Assembly (NCBI GenBank): GCA_024138015.1
Contig: JAMXBB010000009.1
Span: forward strand, 41,650,821-41,714,820
Length of the DNA stretch: 64,000 nt
Reading direction: 5' to 3'
DNA from: Lumnitzera littorea
Lineage: Eukaryota > Streptophyta > Magnoliopsida > Myrtales > Combretaceae
Both the position numbers and the translations under genes were made by a program. This document shows positions 58,497-64,000 of this stretch, piece by piece; the stretch's first letter is position 1, and every line of letters starts with the position of its first letter. Under the pieces are notes generated by a model. The model was not told the DNA's origin and searched no databases. It was given only the letters and a program-made list of their open reading frames with translations.

Positions 58497-61400
58497 ATTG
58501 ACTTTGCTGGCTCGGTAAGCATGTGTTCTTCTCCTGTCTTTGCTTCCAAGAGGTATGGTTCATCTTCACTGCAGAATTGGTACATGAAATACTCAGTCTG
58601 TCCAATGGTTTTTTGTATCTGGCATTTGTATCACTAATGCAATGCAACCACTTTGTGGAACCGTCATGAATGTTTGGCTCTAGTTTTGAGGTGATTGCTA
58701 TTGTTTCCTTATTATCATAGATATTATACTCTTGTTGGGTCTATCTTGTTTGACAAGCTGAAAGAAGCTGGAAATGAGATTATAAGAATGAACAAAGGGG
58801 AAAGACGGTAAGCCCAGGTGAAAAATGATATCATCTTACCATAACTTACAGATTCTTTGCACCAGGAAATCAGGACATTCACTATGATTTTATGGTGAAA
58901 GCTAAAGTTAACCACTTTACCTTGCTTTGCCAATAATTTGCTGTAGTTTCACCGTTTTAATTAGGTGATAATCTTCAAAATAGATTCATACCATATCAAC
59001 TTAAAGAAGCAGAGCTAGTCTTTGTGGGCTGCAGTTATAAGTTTGAAATCTTATGAGACAGCACCAGTGCTATTACAATGTTAGGTAGCCTCTACTACAC
59101 TAGCTCTATTACATTGTTAGGTAGCATCTACTATGTGAATCATTTTCTTAATATTATGTTGATAGGGGTAATATAGCAAGCTATTTTTACTTTCCTTGTA
59201 CATGAGATTCTACCCTCTTTTCTATTTATCCTTCATCATTAATGAAAATAAAAAAAGAATCTTGTGTACCCAAAAAGAAAAGGTAATGCCACGGTCCATT
59301 CTACTGTTACTTCACCAGTGGAATGTGCCATTACAGCTAATCATCTAGTCATTATGTAGACCGAGTGCTTGGAGGGAGATAAAGGGGCCTATGAAGAGAT
59401 GCATCCTCTAAAGAAAGACATTTTATCTGGCTTCATGGCATGGTGCTTTTACAGACCATCTTCATGCTATATGCTCTTTAGATTTTGACCCTTGATCTCT
59501 TTTTACTTCTTTGCTTTTTGTTCTTAACTGGTTTGTTTACCCTTTTAGATTCAGTTATTGTACACTCAGTGCTAGAAAAGTTCTTTATTTTAACAACATA
59601 CATAATAGCATTAATTTTGATAGTGACAACACGACCTATAATTATTATAATTAAAGTAATATAACGTTACCAAGCATACAAGCATATGTGCACAATAGTG
59701 ACAATAATAATTATCTTTTTTTATCACTTAATAATACTGAATTTCTACGTAGTAATAGAGTTGAATATTTGGGGTACCATCTAGTAAAATAAGCAATAAT
59801 TATTTCTAATTGTTTTGGGTAAAGCTGATAATATCATCCAGCATCTTATGACAATTTTTTATTGTTAAAGCTTATATTATAAGAATTGGTCACTGGTTTT
59901 CCTTCACATCTATGATAAGTTCCATTTTGATGTTTATGTTAGTCTTCATATTTTACTTACCAAAAAGGAAAAAAAAAAGTCTTCATATTTTGGAGTTGAA
60001 TTTAAGACTGATTTTGTAGCTCTTCTACTTGAAATAATGCCTTTTATGATCTTAATCTCAAAGTGAGCTCAATATGGCCAGTCAATCCAGCAATGAAAAA
60101 ATTTACACTTCTTATTCGCAATGATGAATTCCATGGAGCAATGTATGAGATTTGTGTTTCTAGCCCTGATAGCCATGTCTTGGAAATCAGCAACCAGCTC
60201 TGCTTCCCATCTGTCAAATCATAGACCATGCAGCAGATCATAGCCTCTCTGTTTCTTTCTCATTGTCCTTTGTAAACATATTACATTATAGCATTCTTAT
60301 GGATTTCAGTCTTCCAAATTTTAGTGGTTCTCTATTGTGTAACCACTCCTTTCAAGGTTAATCTATGATTCTTGTTACCAGGAAGTTGACCTTCTTATTT
60401 ATCCATTGAGAAGGTGAAGCAGCAGATTCTATGAATATATGGTCACTATGTGCATCGTCTCTGCTTTTCTTGCATGGGGCTATCACAACTACAGAGGTAA
60501 CTAATGTGATGATTGTTTTTCTCATTTCTTCTCTCTTTCTGTTATTTGATAAACTACACTCTGGTTGTATCCTTTCTTTTTTCCAAGGAAAGGTTCCTTA
60601 AAAAGAACGATTAATTTCAGTGGATAAGCTGCTTTGTACTATCCTGTGCTTGCTGAGTTTGCGAGTTGGTATTAGTTTAGGGCCAACACTCTTAACTCTA
60701 TCGACTTGTTCTTATGGGAGTCATTTTGCATCTCCTTTGCCTATCACTTGGTTGATAGTATACTGCACATATCAAATCAACCATAAGAGGGAATAGCCAG
60801 AATATGAATCTTTATGTACTAGGCTACATACTCTATATCATGGTCTGTGAACAGGATAAAAATGATGACTTCCTTTCAAGTATTCCCAATCTTTAATTTA
60901 CTTATGTTAGTGGCAGGATTTGGGAATGTAAAATAGGGCATTTCTGGTGTTGATAGTCTGACTTTCCGATGGGTACTGATTTTCTAAAATTTGCAATAAA
61001 ATATGAAATTGGGTAACGAATGCTAAACACAAAATATTCCTGGGAATGGTAGGTGAAAGCTTGATGCTCTTCATAGTTGAACCTGCTGTGTGAAAGGATG
61101 GTGCTCAGATTGTTTGGATCTGCTGAATAATTAACACTATATAATGCACACACCTCATGTCTTTATGGACGAATTCATCTTTGAAGTTGATAATTGCATT
61201 AATGAGTTAATATTTACTTGTCAAGCAGGGATCCCTTTTTTGTCTGGATTTGTATGAGCGCTTTACTGTATGTGCTGTGTGCATGCTCATCATGCATTTT
61301 GATTTTTGCAGTGTAATGTACCTGCTCCACCCAGCTTATTGCATCACATCCTTTCCCGTTAGAGGCAGATGAAAGGATGGGGTAGAAACATACATTAGCC

Positions 61401-61711
61401 TTCTGGAAGTTGCCATGTCTCTGTACTGTGTGCAGTTCATGCTTCAGATAAGAACAGGGTATAAGGTTGTCTTTGTATTCTATTCTGCTAACTTGTGGCA
61501 GGAGCCCTCTGTTTGCATCTTTTTAAGGGTAAACCAAAAATAAATAGAAATCCAAAACAGAGATTGAGTTAGAACTTTCTCAACACATAATTAAGTTGTT
61601 AGATTTTTATGCTCTCCACAACTTTCTTAGACTATTACCGGAACTTCTGTTAGTTGCTCCAGACTACCTTGAGGAGTTGGGGCTGCAGACAACTCAGCAA
61701 CTGCAGTTTAG
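58497..61711. other. Downstream region of the PPR gene, no gene firmly recognised
   Basis: Composition is less repetitive than the left part of the window and may include 3' UTR of the PPR gene and introns of a neighbouring gene ending at 61924. No further coding exon could be supported. Confidence 0.4.
59071..59140. repeat. Tandem duplication of 36 bp
   Basis: TATTACAATGTTAGGTAGCC with CTCTACTACACTAGCTC is repeated directly at 59107 as TATTACATTGTTAGGTAGCA with TCTACTATGTG. Confidence 0.8.
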
Positions 61712-61924
61712 GGAGATGACAGTGGAGGGCCTTTGAGGAGTGGGAAGACGCAAACAGATCAATTCGTCAGGGCTTACATTTATTTTAAGGACGATCCTGT
61801 TGATCCAAGTGGTTTGAAGCATTTTGCAGCTATCTTAGATACAAGTGAAGGGTTTGAACATGTTTGCTCATGGCTTCATGATTTGTTTGCTGACATAGTT
61901 CCCCATCCCCAGTCGAAAGATTGA
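61712..61924 (+). CDS. Probable terminal exon of an unidentified gene
   Basis: After an acceptor-like TTTAG (ending 61711), 70 in-frame codons to TGA 61922-61924 give GDDSGGPLRSGKTQTDQFVR, then AYIYFKDDPVDPSGLKHFAA and SWLHDLFADIVPHPQSKD. Amino-acid usage is protein-like and unlike the transposon remnants, and no ATG begins the frame, which suits a last exon on the plus strand. I do not recognise the family and found no upstream exons with certainty. It could instead be a retained fragment. Confidence 0.45.
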   Translation, partial: GDDSGGPLRSGKTQTDQFVRAYIYFKDDPVDPSGLKHFAAILDTSEGFEHVCSWLHDLFADIVPHPQSKD

Positions 61925-64000
61925 CCAAACATAGTGCAATTTTTCATCTTTTCTTTCAAATTATTTTTTAAATTATTAGTATTATTATTATTATTTTTAA
62001 TTTTTTAAACATCCCGATGATCCTTCCTCCTGCCAAGCAACTTATCTAGGAAATACATGTAGTTATAATAGAAAATATGATATTGAATTTAATGTTTGGA
62101 GAAGTTGGCTATGTTTCCGTTGATGAGTTAATGCTTATTAAACGTTGCGTCGTGTATGCTTTAAACCTTTACTACTTTCAGGAAACCATATGATAACTGA
62201 TGTTTTTTCCTTGACCGAATAGGTTGTAATATGAATAACGCTCTATACAAGGACTGCCATTTCTCGGTTTTACTGGTGAGCTGCTCTAATTTCCCTCTGT
62301 TTAGAAAGCATGACTAAAATGGACAGACCATCCTTTGCACTTAGCGAATTTTGCATGGGTGTTCTTATCGAAATTCGAATTGGAAGAAGGTGATTAAAAT
62401 GCAACATTGAAATCTGGTAATGGAAAGCTGTGTTGATCGAACGTACAGTGATCTTATGAAATTTCAGATTATCAGGGGTACCTTTCAAAATTGATGTCAA
62501 TTTTTTTTTTTTTCAAGATTGGAGAAACCACGTTATTTCTAGAGTTTTCTTACACATAAATAGAGGTCTTTCGGTTCCTAAAGCATTACTCTCTTTTTCT
62601 TTTTTTTCCCCCTGTTATCTGTTCAATTTTTCTTTCATTTCCTTCATATCTAAATTGTGTGGTACCAGGAAATCCCAACGGAACTTGGCTAGCTAACGTT
62701 CGAATATAAAACCTGTAGTCCATAAGCTGATAATGGCTTGAGTGGATCTCAAACATGAAAGGGAACTCTTTGCCTAGACTTGAAAAGGGGATTATTCTAC
62801 TATTTCATCGGCAAGGCTACCTAACTCATCGTCTCATTTGTATTAACTTTAGTGGTCATCTTAAAGGTCAAATAATGGACATAACGGTTTTACGAGTTCA
62901 ATCCAATTAACTCAATGAGCGGAATGCATCAATGCAGGAAAAGTTCCAAGGTTGCCCCCTTTTGTTTAACATTGCCATAGATTCTGGCTGACAATCACCA
63001 CTGCGGGAAAGAAATCCATGTCAAAGATCAAACTGACGATCTGGCTAACTAGCTGCTAAACATAAAGAAAGAGAGAGCCTCGTGCGATTAGGTCGGGGGC
63101 TTTAATTCATTTATGAAGCTTACGTCATGACAATGGAATGTGGACGTTTGAAAGAGAAAAGAAGACCAATCCAATTAGAATGGTTGCTGTACCTGTAAGT
63201 TAGATGATGGTCTAATTATGTGATTAAGGCCTGATGTAAATAGGAAAAAGAAGAAACGATGAGGTTCATACTCCGTAAACAGAAGATAAGTAATCATCTA
63301 TAAACTATAACCAAGTAAAGAAGGGAATAAATTTAAAAGAGAAAAAAATTTGATATATTTAAACTTAGCATTTGACCGTTCAAACTGAATAGGATAAGAA
63401 GAATTAGATAACATATGATAAAATAATCCTATTACATCATATTTGGTGTATACAGTATCAGATATAAAATTTTATGATTGAAAAATTAAAAAAAAAATTA
63501 ATTATTAATAATATAAATTACAATAAAGTCTAATATTATCATTTAAGAATTTGATGTAAGTTATTTTTGAAATTTTTATATTTATCTTATACAAAGTAAT
63601 TGTTATACTATTAAATATCTTATATAAATTTTTAAACTTTTATCCACTACTTTAACACCTCTTCTATCCAGTATTCAATGCTATAAAATTATAGCAACTC
63701 AAGGATAACTGAGGCTAGAAAACGATCAGACGAGACTAGGGGCTATCGGCCTATGGTCGAGATTCAATTCCTTGAGAGTGGGACAAGAGGAAAGCTTTCT
63801 CCCTCAACGGATGCCTTAAGTCTAGTATAGATGTGCTGTAGGTACCTTACTTGAATATGTGGATAAGACAAAACCTGTGTCTTAAACGCCACCAAGTTGA
63901 CAAGAAAAAGGAATTAGAAAAAAATAAAAGAAAAGAAAAGGTCTACACGTATCTTTTTCTTGTTTAGACTATGGTTCAAACCCCTTACATCAATTTCTAA
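61925..64000. other. Intergenic sequence at the right edge
   Basis: Contains (ATT)n at 61972-61995 and T-runs near 62500-62515 and 62590-62610. A very AT-rich patch lies at 63390-63660. A stretch at 63735-63800 (GGTCGAGATTCAATTCC) faintly resembles a polymerase III box B. No gene supported. Confidence 0.4.

Noticed and set aside
63735..63800. Possible tRNA gene or SINE box B
   Set aside because: Only one weak box-like motif is seen; no cloverleaf or box A could be found.

Overview
This window is plant nuclear DNA, almost certainly from an angiosperm and probably a woody eudicot. The evidence is a single-exon DYW-type pentatricopeptide (PPR) gene, plant-specific Ty3/gypsy lineages (Tat/Ogre-like, a chromovirus fragment, LTRs), a Mutator-like transposase, plant mobile domain (PMD) genes and small TIR elements. 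I cannot name the species. Only one clearly intact gene is present; about 50 kb of the 64 kb is decayed, nested transposable-element DNA.

Layout. 519-15501: an old Tat-lineage LTR retrotransposon on the minus strand (gag, protease, RT, RNase H, archaeal-type RNase H, integrase). It carries a plus-strand (antisense) PMD gene remnant between integrase and its 3' LTR. 15507-18745: an LTR-like stretch, then a plus-strand chromovirus protease/RT/RNase H fragment whose RT active-site segment is deleted. 18746-29700: a second minus-strand Tat-like element, cut by three later insertions: an AT-rich block with a MITE (19170-22040), a 650-bp insert (22988-23640) and a 3.1-kb probable solo LTR with a perfect 5-bp target duplication (24144-27249). 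30290-32640: the C-terminal part of a MULE transposase followed by a second, intron-containing PMD gene. 32652-50130: a 17.5-kb Ogre/Tat-type element on the plus strand, apparently inserted in that PMD gene. It has an extra ORF before gag, dual RNase H, a minisatellite-rich 3' region and long LTRs; the 5' LTR itself contains a nested related solo LTR. 50131-56330: mostly unassigned AT-rich DNA with a Helitron-like 3' end and a 0.94-kb TIR element. 56343-58496: the intact PPR-DYW gene. 58497-64000: genic-looking flank with one probable terminal exon (61712-61924).

How the parts relate. The retroelement domains follow normal gag-pol order in each element, so the orientations are secure, but all are broken by stops that look like C-to-T/G-to-A decay, as expected for methylated repeats. 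The PPR gene is the only feature I would expect to make a working protein: an organelle RNA-editing factor. The most unusual aspect is that PMD genes occur twice in two different mobile contexts, once antisense inside a Tat retrotransposon and once beside a MULE transposase. Other points of interest are the unassigned extra ORF of the Ogre-like element and the 48-bp tandem repeats beside its 3' LTR.
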